Of a stretch of 64,000 bases of DNA, positions 1-9,740 are shown piece by piece; positions within the stretch are counted from its first letter, which is position 1, and every line of letters starts with the position of its first letter. Below the pieces are notes generated by a model, which saw only the letters and a program-made list of their open reading frames with translations, had not been told where the DNA came from and made no database searches. Origin of the DNA: Streptomyces griseoflavus (lineage in GTDB: Bacteria > Actinomycetota > Actinomycetes > Streptomycetales > Streptomycetaceae); contig NZ_BMUC01000003.1 in the NCBI RefSeq assembly GCF_014649995.1, forward strand, positions 310,001 through 374,000, read 5' to 3'. A program made the translations under genes and the position numbers.

Positions 1-116
1 GCGCCGTTTCGTGGGGTGCCGGCCCGTCGACGAGGGCGGGATCGCACCCCCGGCACGGGGCACTTCCGTGATCGGCTGCCGCCCCTGCCCGCTGCCCGTC
101 CCTTCCGGAGGCCGTC

Positions 117-1502
117 GTGCGTCCCTCCTGTCGTGTTCCGCTGCTCGCCACCGCCCTCACGGCGGCCGCCCTCACCGCTCCGTCCGCGGCCGGAGCGGCC
201 CGGGACGCCACCTGCGCGCGCCTGGACGGGGTGCGGGTGCCCGGCGCGGCCCATCAGCGCGGCGCGTGTCTGGCCGATCTGACCACCGCGGGCCTCGCCG
301 GCACGCGGTACACCGACATGGCCGACCAGGCGGGGCTCACCGCGGCGGCCACCCGGTCGCCGTCCGGTGTGCCGGGCGCGCAGATCGACGGCTATTTCCC
401 CGACTCCTCCCGCTTCAACGACACGCACGGCTGGGCGCACGACGCGCAGTTCGTGATCCGGCTGCCCGACCGCTGGAACGGCGGGCTGGTGGTCACCGGC
501 GCACCCGGCAACCGCAGGCAGTACGCGACCGACACCGCCATCTCCGACCAGGTGCTGGCGCGCGGCTACGCCTACGCGGCGACCGACAAGGGCAACAGCG
601 GTGTCGACTTCCACCTCGACGGTGACCGGCCCGGAGACGCGGTCGCCGAGTGGAACGCGCGGACCACGCAGCTCACCCGGGCCGCGCGACGCGTCGTGGC
701 GCAGCGCTACGGGCAGGCCCCGCGCCGCACGTACATGACCGGTGTGTCCAACGGCGGCTACCTGACGCGCTGGCAGCTGGAGAACCACCCGGAGCTGTAC
801 GACGGCGGGGTGGACTGGGAGGGCAACCTGTGGACCGGCCGGGGGCGTCAGCCGCTGACCGCCCTGCCGGTGGCGGTGGCCAGGACGCTCGGCAGGGCCA
901 CCGACGAGGACATGTACGCGGCGGGCTTCGCGCGGGGGTCCGAGTTCCTGTGGCCGTACCACGAGAAGGCCTACTGGGGCGTGACGCAGAAGATCTACCG
1001 TGCCGAGTTCGACCCCGCCTACGATCCGGACTGTCCCGGGCCCACCGCGGGGTCGACGCCGGAGCGGATCCTCGCGCCGTGCCCCTCCGACGCCGCCTAC
1101 GACTACGCCTCGCGCCCCGCCTCCGTGCACCGTGCCGTGGAGCGGGTGGCGCTCACCGGACGGATCGGCCGCCCCATGATCACGCTGCACGGCGATCTGG
1201 ACGCGCTGCTGCCCAAGGCCGTGGACTCGGACGTGTACGACGGCATGGTCGAGGCGAACGGGCGGGCGCGACTGCACCGCTATTACACGGTGGCGGGCGG
1301 CACCCACGTCGACGGCCTCTACGACAGCCATCCGGACCGGCTGCGGCCGGTCCTGCCCTGCTATCTGTCGGCGTTCGACGCGCTGGTCGCCTGGGTGGAG
1401 CGCGGAGTCGCGCCGCCCGGGGACCGGACCGTCGAGCGGCCCGCGGACGGCGATGTGGTCGGCTCCTGCGCGCTGGACACGGGCGGGGCGGCCGCGCGGT
1501 AG
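117..1502 (+). CDS. Secreted tannase/feruloyl-esterase-like alpha/beta hydrolase
   Basis: A 461-residue secreted serine hydrolase. The first ~28 residues form a signal peptide (Arg near the start, a long Ala/Leu/Thr core, AxA-type cleavage site). The nucleophile elbow is GVSNGG with Ser211, followed by a tannase-type region (EGNLWTGRG). Asp360/Asp362 in HGDLDALLP and His397 in GGTHVDG complete a plausible triad. This fits the tannase/feruloyl esterase family, which cleaves aromatic or hydroxy-acid esters outside the cell; the real substrate cannot be read from the sequence. The GTG start is chosen because GGAG lies 6 bases upstream and the signal peptide begins there. It stands alone, converging on the small gene at 1507-1689. 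Confidence 0.8.
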   Translation: MRPSCRVPLLATALTAAALTAPSAAGAARDATCARLDGVRVPGAAHQRGACLADLTTAGLAGTRYTDMADQAGLTAAATRSPSGVPGAQIDGYFPDSSRFNDTHGWAHDAQFVIRLPDRWNGGLVVTGAPGNRRQYATDTAISDQVLARGYAYAATDKGNSGVDFHLDGDRPGDAVAEWNARTTQLTRAARRVVAQRYGQAPRRTYMTGVSNGGYLTRWQLENHPELYDGGVDWEGNLWTGRGRQPLTALPVAVARTLGRATDEDMYAAGFARGSEFLWPYHEKAYWGVTQKIYRAEFDPAYDPDCPGPTAGSTPERILAPCPSDAAYDYASRPASVHRAVERVALTGRIGRPMITLHGDLDALLPKAVDSDVYDGMVEANGRARLHRYYTVAGGTHVDGLYDSHPDRLRPVLPCYLSAFDALVAWVERGVAPPGDRTVERPADGDVVGSCALDTGGAAAR

Positions 1503-1506
1503 CGCC

Positions 1507-1689
1507 TCAGCGGCCCAGCTCCTTGCGCGACACACGGCGCAGCCTGCGCCGCTGCGCGGGGTCGAGGGCGAGATAGGCGGCGGCCGGGAGTCCCAGGACT
1601 ATCAGGAGCGCGGCCCACCAGGGCAGCCAGATGAGCAGGATGAGCCCGGCCGCCACACCTCCCGCGGCGATCTTGGCGTTGTTCGACAT
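1507..1689 (-). CDS. Small two-helix membrane protein
   Basis: A 60-residue protein with two close hydrophobic segments (about residues 7-21 and 24-43, the second rich in Trp, Ala and Leu) and a basic Arg-rich C-terminus that probably faces the cytoplasm. The ATG at 1689 is chosen over an in-frame start 24 bases upstream because AAGGAGG lies 8 bases before it. I recognise the general type, common in Streptomyces, but no function. It converges with the esterase gene, with only four bases between the stops. Confidence 0.65.
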   Translation of the reverse strand: MSNNAKIAAGGVAAGLILLIWLPWWAALLIVLGLPAAAYLALDPAQRRRLRRVSRKELGR

Positions 1690-1938
1690 GGTTGTCGCCT
1701 CCTTCGCGGCCACTGCCGCTCTCTGTCGTGAAAACGGGCCCGCCCTTCCGGCGGTTCCGGAGCGCGACCCTGAGACGCCCCTGAGGTGCGACCCCTAAGG
1801 TGTTCGCGGCGCCCGTCGGAGCCTCCCGGCGGGAGGCCCGCGACGCGCCTCCCATGGTGGCCCGGATCACAGCACACGCCTACCCGGTCCGCGCCGCCCT
1901 TGCGGTACCCTCGGCCGCTCCGGCTCCACTAGTCAAGT

Positions 1939-4869
1939 TTGAGGACTGCTGACATCACTGCGCTGACCACTCCCCCGGCTTCCCTCCCCGTCCCCTCCGG
2001 ACTCGCCCACTGCCCTGCCGTGTTCCTGCCCGGTGACCCCGCCCGCACGGGCCGGATCGCGTTCTGGCGTCCCGACGGCGCGGTCCCGGTAGCCGCCGGC
2101 CCGGTGCCCGCCGAGGACCTGACCGTCGCCGCGCCCGGAGACGACGGCGTCGAGACGGTACGCGTGAGGGCCGTCGTGCTGCCCGTGGAGGCCGCGCTTC
2201 CGGTCCTCGCGCGGGCGCGGACCGGCGGCGAGGGCCACCGGGCAGCCCGCTTCTGGGGCGCCGCCGCCCTGCACGCCCTGCGGCTGGTGGCACGCGGTCT
2301 GCTGCTGCCCGGACTCTCCCCCGCCGACCACGACGCCTGGCGCGTGGGCCCGCTGGACGCGGCGGACGTCGACGCGGTGCGCCGGCTCGCCGCCGCGATG
2401 CCGCCCGAGGCGCACGCCGCCCCGCTGAACGGCAGCGGGACACCGAGACTGCCCGACCCCGAACGGCTGCTGCGCGCCTTCCTCGACGCCGTCGCCGACT
2501 CCCTCCCCCGGTCTCCCGCCGCCCGCCTGGTGACCGGCACCGCGGCCTTCGCGGTGCCGGAGCCGCAGCGGCTGCCCGGGCTGCGGGCCTGGGCCGCCGA
2601 TGTCGCCGCGGGCCACGACGCGGGCGTACGGCTGTCGCTGCGGATCGAGGTGCGCGGGCTGACGGACCCGGCGGACGACGCGCCCGGCGGGGCACCCGAC
2701 GGCCTGTTCGACGACGCGTCCGGCACGGTGGGCGTGTCCTTCCGCGCCGTCCTGCAGATGCACGGCGTGGGCGATCCCGCCCTCGTCGCGGACGCCGCCG
2801 ACGTGTGGTCAGGGCGCGCGGACCCGGCCTTCGACGCCGCCGCGCGGATGGACGCCCTGCTCGCGCTGCGCCGCGCCGCTCGCGCGTGGGCCCCGCTGGC
2901 CCCGCTGCTGTCGGCGACCGTGCCGGACGCGGTCGACCTCGCGGAGGAGGAGATCGCCGAACTCCTCGGCGGGGCCGGCCGGGCCCTGGCCGGTGCGGGT
3001 GTCGACGTGCACTGGCCGAGGGAGCTGGTCCGCGAACTCACCACCCGCGCGGAGGTAGGTCCCCGTGACGACGACCGGGCGGGGCCCGCGGGAGCCGGTT
3101 CCGCCGGGGGACCGTCCTTCCTGTCCGCCGGCTCGCTGCTCGCCTTCGACTGGTGGTTCGCCGTCGGCGACCGGCGTCTCACGCGGGAGGAACTGGACCG
3201 GCTGGCCGAACAGAACCGCCCCCTCGTCCGGCTGCGCGACCAGTGGGTCCTCATCGATCCCCACGAACTGGCCCGGGCCCGTGCGCGACGGGACTCGGAG
3301 ATCACCCCGGTCGACGCGCTCGGCGCGGCGCTCACGGGCTCCGTGGAGGTCGACGGCAGCCGGGTCGAGGTACGGCCCACCGGGTGGCTGGCGGCTCTGC
3401 GGGACCGGCTCGCGGACCCCGAGGCACAGGAACCGGTCGCCCAGCCCGCCGCCCTGGCCGCCACCCTGCGGGACTACCAGCGGCGCGGGCTGAGCTGGCT
3501 GGCCCGGACGACCTCCCTGGGCCTGGGCTGCTGCCTGGCCGACGACATGGGCCTGGGCAAGACCATCACCCTGATCGCGCTGCACCTGCACCGCGCGGCC
3601 GACCCCGCGTCCGCGGGCCCCACCCTCGTGGTCTGCCCGGCCTCCCTGATGGGCAACTGGCAGCGGGAGACCGGGCGGTTCGCGCCCGGCACCCCCGTGC
3701 GCCGCTTCCACGGCGCCCGGCGGTCGCTGGACGGCCTCGCCGACGACGAGGTCGTCCTCACCACGTACGGCACCATGCGGCTGGACGCCGCCCGGCTGGC
3801 CGGGGTCCCGTGGGGCATGGTCGTCGCCGACGAGGCCCAGCACGTGAAGAACCCCTACTCGTCGACGGCCCGGCAGCTGCGGACCATCGGCGCGGGCGCG
3901 CGGGTGGCACTCACCGGTACACCGGTGGAGAACAACCTGTCGGAGCTGTGGGCGATCCTCGACTGGACGACACCCGGACTGCTGGGCCGGCTCGGCACGT
4001 TCCGCTCACGGTACGCGGACGCGGTCGAGGGCGGGCAGGATCCCGCCGCCGCGGACCGGCTGGCCAGGCTGGTACGGCCGTTCATGCTGCGTCGCCGCAA
4101 GTCGGATCCGGGGATCGCGCCCGAACTGCCGCCGAAGACGGAGACCGATCACGCCGTGTCGCTCACACAGGAGCAGACGGCGCTGTACGAGGCCGTGGTG
4201 CGGGAGGCGCTGGCCGAGATCTCCGGCGCCGGCAGCATGGCGCGCCGCGGCATGATCGTGAAGTTGCTGACCGGCCTGAAGCAGATCTGCAACCACCCGG
4301 CGCAGTACCTCAAGGAGGAACGGCCGGTGGTCGCCGGGCGCTCCGGGAAACTGGAGCTGCTGGACGAACTCCTCGACACGGCGCTCTCCGAGCAGGCGGC
4401 CGTCCTGGTGTTCACCCAGTACGTGGGGATGGCACGGCTGCTGGAGCGGCATCTGGCCGCGCGAGGGGTGGCGACGCAGTTCCTGCACGGCGGCACCCCG
4501 GTCGCCGCACGCGAGGCCATGGTGCGCCGATTCCAGGACGGCGGGGTCCCGGTGTTCCTGCTGTCGCTGAAGGCGGCCGGCACCGGGCTGAACCTGACCC
4601 GTGCGGAGCACGTCGTGCACTACGACCGCTGGTGGAATCCCGCCGTCGAGGCGCAGGCGACGGACCGCGCGTACCGCATCGGCCAGACCCGGCCGGTGCA
4701 GGTGCACCGCATCATCGCCGAGGGGACCATCGAGGACCGCATCGCCGAGCTGCTGGCGCGCAAGCGGGAGCTGGCCGACGCGGTGCTCGGCTCCGGCGGG
4801 GCGGCGCTCACCGAACTCACGGACGCCGAGCTGGCGGACCTGGTCGAGCTGCGAGGGGATGCCCGATGA
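1939..4869 (+). CDS. SNF2-family DEAD-like helicase / DNA translocase
   Basis: A 976-residue SNF2/RAD54-type ATPase. The N-terminal ~480 residues are the family-specific domain usually seen in bacterial SNF2 proteins. The first RecA lobe follows, with Walker A DDMGLGKTIT (535-544) and the Walker B box DEAQ (631-634); the second lobe ends with the SNF2 motif VI region DRWWNPAVEAQATDRAYRIG starting at 896. It should move on DNA using ATP and remodel protein-DNA complexes. The only canonical start in frame is TTG at 1939, with poor ribosome-site spacing; GAGGA at 1941-1945 points instead to an in-frame ATC at 1954. It overlaps the SWIM gene by four bases (ATGA), so the two are translationally coupled. 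Confidence 0.9.
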   Translation: MRTADITALTTPPASLPVPSGLAHCPAVFLPGDPARTGRIAFWRPDGAVPVAAGPVPAEDLTVAAPGDDGVETVRVRAVVLPVEAALPVLARARTGGEGHRAARFWGAAALHALRLVARGLLLPGLSPADHDAWRVGPLDAADVDAVRRLAAAMPPEAHAAPLNGSGTPRLPDPERLLRAFLDAVADSLPRSPAARLVTGTAAFAVPEPQRLPGLRAWAADVAAGHDAGVRLSLRIEVRGLTDPADDAPGGAPDGLFDDASGTVGVSFRAVLQMHGVGDPALVADAADVWSGRADPAFDAAARMDALLALRRAARAWAPLAPLLSATVPDAVDLAEEEIAELLGGAGRALAGAGVDVHWPRELVRELTTRAEVGPRDDDRAGPAGAGSAGGPSFLSAGSLLAFDWWFAVGDRRLTREELDRLAEQNRPLVRLRDQWVLIDPHELARARARRDSEITPVDALGAALTGSVEVDGSRVEVRPTGWLAALRDRLADPEAQEPVAQPAALAATLRDYQRRGLSWLARTTSLGLGCCLADDMGLGKTITLIALHLHRAADPASAGPTLVVCPASLMGNWQRETGRFAPGTPVRRFHGARRSLDGLADDEVVLTTYGTMRLDAARLAGVPWGMVVADEAQHVKNPYSSTARQLRTIGAGARVALTGTPVENNLSELWAILDWTTPGLLGRLGTFRSRYADAVEGGQDPAAADRLARLVRPFMLRRRKSDPGIAPELPPKTETDHAVSLTQEQTALYEAVVREALAEISGAGSMARRGMIVKLLTGLKQICNHPAQYLKEERPVVAGRSGKLELLDELLDTALSEQAAVLVFTQYVGMARLLERHLAARGVATQFLHGGTPVAAREAMVRRFQDGGVPVFLLSLKAAGTGLNLTRAEHVVHYDRWWNPAVEAQATDRAYRIGQTRPVQVHRIIAEGTIEDRIAELLARKRELADAVLGSGGAALTELTDAELADLVELRGDAR

Positions 4870-6131
4870 ACGCGTACGACGACGGGGCCGGCGTGGAGCG
4901 CACCTTCGCGGCGCTGCCGCCCGCGCAGGGCCGGGGGTTCGCGCGGACCTGGTGGGGCCGGACCTGGCTGACGGCGCTGGAGGGCACGGCGCTGGACACC
5001 CGACAGCTCAAGGCCGGCCGCAGGCTCGCCCGTGCGGGAGCGGTCGGCGCGGTGTCGGTGCGCCCCGGCCGCATCACGGCGGTCGTCCAGGACCGGGACC
5101 GCACGCCGCACCGGGCGGACGTCCTGCTGCAGGAGCTGTCCGGGGAGCGGTGGGACCGGTTCCTGGACATGGCGGCGGAGCGAGCCGGTCATGTCGCGGC
5201 GCTCCTCGACCGGGAGATGCCCACGCATCTGGTCGAGGACGCGGAGCTGGCCGGCGTCGAACTGCTGCCGGGCCCGGGCGATCTGGAACCGGAGTGCGGC
5301 TGCGGCGCCTGGGACCACTGCGCCCACACGGCGGCGCTGTGTTACCAGGTGGCCCGGCTGCTGGACCAGGACCCGTTCGTCCTGCTGCTGATGCGGGGGC
5401 GGGGCGAGCAGGCCCTGCTGGACGCGCTCCACGCGCGCGGCGACGCGTCCGCCGGGCGGAGCGGGCCCGCGGAGGGCGTGGACGCCGCCGAGGCGTACGC
5501 GGCCGGGGACATCCTGCCGTCGCTTCCGGAGATGCCCGTACTGCCGCCGGAGCCCGGGATTCCCCCGTCGTTCGACACCGAGGCCGGGCCGGCGGCGGGG
5601 ATCGACGCCTCCGCGCTGGCGTTCCTCGCCGCCCGGACCGCCGTGCGCGCCCACAGCCTGCTCGCACAGGCGCTGCGGGAAGGGTACGAGGAGCGGGCCG
5701 CGCAGCCGGAGCCGTCGGTGGCCCTGGACGCGGTGCGGCTGGCCGCCGGTGAGCCCGGCCGGGCCGTGGCGGACCGGCTCGCCGAGGGGTCGGGGCGCGG
5801 CCGGGAAGGGCTGGCGGTGGCGGTACGGGCCTGGCGGCACGGCGGCCCGGCGGCGCTGGCCGTGCTGGACGAGGAGTGGACGGTGCGGGGCGACAGCCTG
5901 GCACGGGCGCGCGCCGCGCTGGAGTCGGCCTGGGAGGAGGACGAGCGGCCGGTCCTCACCTCGCGGGCCAACCGCTGGACGGTCGTCGGCGCGCCCGTGC
6001 AGCTGCGTCTGAGCCGGGACGGCCGCTGGTGGCCGTACCGGAAGGAACGCGGCCGCTGGGTGCCGGCGGCCGGCCCCGCCCAGGATCCGGCGACCGCGCT
6101 CGCGTCGGCGCAGGGGGCCCCGGAACAGTGA
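4866..6131 (+). CDS. SWIM zinc-finger protein coupled to SNF2 helicase
   Basis: A 421-residue protein with a SWIM zinc finger: Cys144-x-Cys146-x5-Cys152-x-His154 in CGCGAWDHCAHTA. SWIM domains bind DNA or protein partners and often travel with SNF2 ATPases. The N-terminus (RTWWGRTWLTALEG) is a conserved block of this family; a Pro/Gly-rich linker around residues 215-240 is followed by a helical C-terminal domain ending in an RWxPYRKERGRWVPA-type segment. The ATG sits inside the helicase stop (ATGA), so the pair is made together and probably forms one complex. The cellular role, such as DNA repair or chromosome remodelling, is not shown by the sequence. Confidence 0.85.
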   Translation: MNAYDDGAGVERTFAALPPAQGRGFARTWWGRTWLTALEGTALDTRQLKAGRRLARAGAVGAVSVRPGRITAVVQDRDRTPHRADVLLQELSGERWDRFLDMAAERAGHVAALLDREMPTHLVEDAELAGVELLPGPGDLEPECGCGAWDHCAHTAALCYQVARLLDQDPFVLLLMRGRGEQALLDALHARGDASAGRSGPAEGVDAAEAYAAGDILPSLPEMPVLPPEPGIPPSFDTEAGPAAGIDASALAFLAARTAVRAHSLLAQALREGYEERAAQPEPSVALDAVRLAAGEPGRAVADRLAEGSGRGREGLAVAVRAWRHGGPAALAVLDEEWTVRGDSLARARAALESAWEEDERPVLTSRANRWTVVGAPVQLRLSRDGRWWPYRKERGRWVPAAGPAQDPATALASAQGAPEQ

Positions 6132-6151
6132 TCGCCCACCGCCGTCAGGCG

Positions 6152-6643
6152 TCAGGACCCTCGGACGTCCCCCAGGGAGGGCAGCAGCGACTCCAGACCG
6201 CTCGGGAGATCGCTGGGCAGACCGCTCGGCAGCTCGGTGGGGAAGCCGGAGGGCAGCTCCGTCGGGAAGCCGGACGGCAGTTCGGTGGGCAACCCGGAGG
6301 GCAGCTCCGTCGGGAAGCCGGACGGCAGCTCGCTGGGAAGGCCTGACGGCAGCCCGGTCGGGAAGCCGCCGGTGGCCGTGCCGCTCTCGCCGGGCCGCTT
6401 CTCCGGCGAGTCGTCGTCCTCCGAAGCGATGAGCACGACGAGCGAGACGGCCACGGCGGCCGCGATCACGCAGAGCACGATCAGCAGCAGCTTGCGTCCG
6501 CCGGGACCCCGTCCGGAGCCGCCCCCTCGGTCTCCGGGCGGCGGGGGCGCGCCCCCGTACGAGGGCGGACCGAAGCCGCCGCCGGGAGGCGGCGTTCCCT
6601 CCGGCGGACCGGGCGGCGGGGGCGGTACGGGTGGCGTGGCCAT
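6152..6643 (-). CDS. Membrane-anchored proline-repeat protein
   Basis: About 163 residues in three parts: a Pro/Gly-rich N-terminal cytoplasmic segment (~60 residues, no predicted fold), one strong membrane helix (LLLIVLCVIAAAVAVSLVVL), then an exported tail. After an acidic linker (SEDDDSPEKRPGE) the tail holds seven copies of an eight-residue unit, consensus G-[FL]-P-[TS]-E-L-P-S. Such proteins occur widely in Streptomyces, and the tail may span the cell wall. ATG at 6643 is used; ATG at 6652 is also possible, and neither has a strong ribosome site. Function unknown. Confidence 0.6.
   Translation of the reverse strand: MATPPVPPPPPGPPEGTPPPGGGFGPPSYGGAPPPPGDRGGGSGRGPGGRKLLLIVLCVIAAAVAVSLVVLIASEDDDSPEKRPGESGTATGGFPTGLPSGLPSELPSGFPTELPSGLPTELPSGFPTELPSGFPTELPSGLPSDLPSGLESLLPSLGDVRGS
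6197..6367 (-). repeat. Seven 24-bp tandem coding repeats
   Basis: Seven tandem 24-bp units encode the G-[FL]-P-[TS]-x-L-P-S octapeptides of the membrane protein. The units differ mainly at wobble positions and at the Phe/Leu and Thr/Ser choices. Such arrays can gain or lose units by slippage, so copy number may vary between strains. Confidence 0.85.
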
Positions 6644-6752
6644 GGCCACCATGGTCGCCGCCGGGACGGTGCGCGCGCGAGGGCGCCGCGCGGAAGTCGA
6701 CGCGCACGGCCGGGATTCCCGCCCGCCGTGCCCTCCCCCCCGCGGGGATGGC

Positions 6753-6822
6753 GCGGACCCACCGCTCGTGCGGTGGGTCCGCGCCCACACGGACCGACCC
6801 GTGTGGGTCCGCGCCCACACGG
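6753..6822 (-). repeat. Overlapping inverted repeats downstream of xylA
   Basis: A 13-bp perfect stem (6753-6765 with 6770-6782, loop TCGT) is followed by three alternating arms: CCCACACGG (6784-6792), CCGTGTGGG (6799-6807) and CCCACACGG (6814-6822). The middle arm can pair with either neighbour, so two hairpins exclude each other. The cluster lies just beyond the xylA terminator and upstream of the next gene on the same strand. Confidence 0.75.
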
Positions 6823-6826
6823 TCCG

Positions 6827-6866
6827 ACCGTCCCCTGCGCACCGTGGCCGGTGCGCAGGGGACGGT
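6827..6866 (-). terminator. xylA terminator, 17-bp perfect stem
   Basis: ACCGTCCCCTGCGCACC (6827-6843) pairs perfectly with 6850-6866 across a six-base loop. It begins eight bases after the xylA stop codon. There is no strong U-tract, as is usual for Streptomyces terminators. Confidence 0.8.
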
Positions 6867-6873
6867 GCGGGGT

Positions 6874-8153
<1,280 letters not shown>

Positions 8154-9599
8154 ATGTCAGCAGCCGAGGGTCCGCTCGTCGTCGGCGTGGACACATCCAC
8201 CCAGTCCACCAAGGCGCTGGTCGTCGACGTGGCGACCGGCAGGGTCGTCGCGAGCGGCCAGGCCCCGCACACGGTGACCTCGGGAGCCGGCCGGGAGAGC
8301 GATCCGCGCCAGTGGTGGGACGCCCTGTCCGAGGCACTGCGCCAGTGCGGCGAGGCGGCGCACGAGGCCGCGGCGGTGTCGATCGGCGGGCAGCAGCACG
8401 GTCTGGTCACCCTGGACGCGCACGGCGAACCGGTCCGTCCGGCGCTGCTGTGGAACGACGTGCGGTCCGCGCCGCAGGCCCGCCGGCTGGTCGAGGAGCT
8501 GGGCGGCGCGAAGTTCTGGGCGGAGCGCACCGGCAGCGTGCCCGCCGCCTCCTTCACGGTCACCAAGTGGGCCTGGCTGGCCGAGCACGAGCCGGACGCG
8601 GTCCGTGCCGTCAAGGCCGTCCGGCTCCCCCACGACTACCTCACCGAGCGGCTCACCGGCGCCGGCACGACCGACCGCGGGGACGCCTCCGGCACCGGCT
8701 GGTGGGCCTCGGCGACGGAGGCGTACGACGAGGAGATCCTCGCCCACGTGGGCCTCGACCCGGCGCTGCTGCCGCGCGTGGTGCGGCCGGGGGAGGTGGC
8801 CGGCACCGTGCGTGACGGTCACGGCCTGCCGTTCTCCCGGGGGACCCTGGTGGCGTGCGGGACGGGTGACAACGCCGCGGCCGCGCTGGGCCTCGGGGTG
8901 CGCCCCGGCACACCGGTGATGAGCCTGGGCACCTCGGGCACCGTGTACGCCGTGTCCCGGCACCGGCAGGCCGACCCGACGGGCACGGTGGCGGGCTTCG
9001 CCGACGCGCGCGGCGACTGGCTGCCGCTGGCCTGCACCCTGAACTGCACGCTCGCCGTCGACCGGGTCGCCGCCCTGCTGGGCCTGGACCGCGAGGCCGT
9101 CGAACCCGGCCACGGGGTGACCCTGCTGCCCTTCCTGGACGGCGAGCGCACGCCGAACCTCCCCCGCTCCTCCGGCCTGTTGCACGGTCTGCGTCACGAC
9201 ACCACCGGCGGCCAGCTGCTCCAGGCCGCCTACGACGGCGCCGTGTACTCCCTGCTGGCCGCGCTGGACCTCGTCCTCGACGACGACGCCGACCCGTCGG
9301 CGCCCCTGCTGCTGATCGGCGGCGGCGCCCGGGGCGCGGCCTGGCAGCAGACCGTCAGGCGCCTGTCGGGGCGGCCGGTGCAGGTGCCCGAGGCGAGGGA
9401 ACTGGTCGCGCTCGGTGCGGCCGCGCAGGCGGCCGGGCTGCTCACCGGCGAGGACCCGGCCGCGGTCGCCCGGCGCTGGAACACGGCGGCCGGGCCGGTG
9501 CTGGACGCCGTGGAGCGGGACGAGGAGACGCTGGCCAGGCTCGCCGGGGTACTCTCCGACGCGGCCGCGCTGCTGGAGCGCGCCACCGAGACCGGCTGA
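8154..9599 (+). CDS. xylB: Xylulokinase
   Basis: A 481-residue FGGY-family sugar kinase that phosphorylates D-xylulose to xylulose 5-phosphate for the pentose phosphate pathway. The phosphate-1 motif VGVDTSTQSTK is at the N-terminus, followed by the ISIGGQQHGLV-type sugar-binding region (Met/Gln loop), the conserved WNDVRS block, GTGDNAAAALG, and the C-terminal adenosine motif LLIGGGARG. The ATG at 8154 is preferred over an earlier in-frame start because GAGGGAGAG lies just upstream. Divergent from xylA, so the two steps of xylose entry share one control region. Confidence 0.95.
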   Translation: MSAAEGPLVVGVDTSTQSTKALVVDVATGRVVASGQAPHTVTSGAGRESDPRQWWDALSEALRQCGEAAHEAAAVSIGGQQHGLVTLDAHGEPVRPALLWNDVRSAPQARRLVEELGGAKFWAERTGSVPAASFTVTKWAWLAEHEPDAVRAVKAVRLPHDYLTERLTGAGTTDRGDASGTGWWASATEAYDEEILAHVGLDPALLPRVVRPGEVAGTVRDGHGLPFSRGTLVACGTGDNAAAALGLGVRPGTPVMSLGTSGTVYAVSRHRQADPTGTVAGFADARGDWLPLACTLNCTLAVDRVAALLGLDREAVEPGHGVTLLPFLDGERTPNLPRSSGLLHGLRHDTTGGQLLQAAYDGAVYSLLAALDLVLDDDADPSAPLLLIGGGARGAAWQQTVRRLSGRPVQVPEARELVALGAAAQAAGLLTGEDPAAVARRWNTAAGPVLDAVERDEETLARLAGVLSDAAALLERATETG

Positions 9600-9740
9600 C
9601 GGCCCCCGTGCCTCCCGGACCGGCGGTCCGTGCCGCTCCGTCGGCCCGACGGGCGGGCCGCCCCGGGAGGAGCGCGGACCGACCGGGCGGGGCTGCCGAG
9701 GGCACACCGACGACCGCAGAGACCGAGGAACGACGGAGGA

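Noticed and set aside
3153-4865. Long open frame in another phase through the SNF2 gene
   Set aside because: Composition is Arg/Gly/Pro-rich with no domain; it is a shadow of high-GC coding, and only its final part (from 4866) is a real gene.
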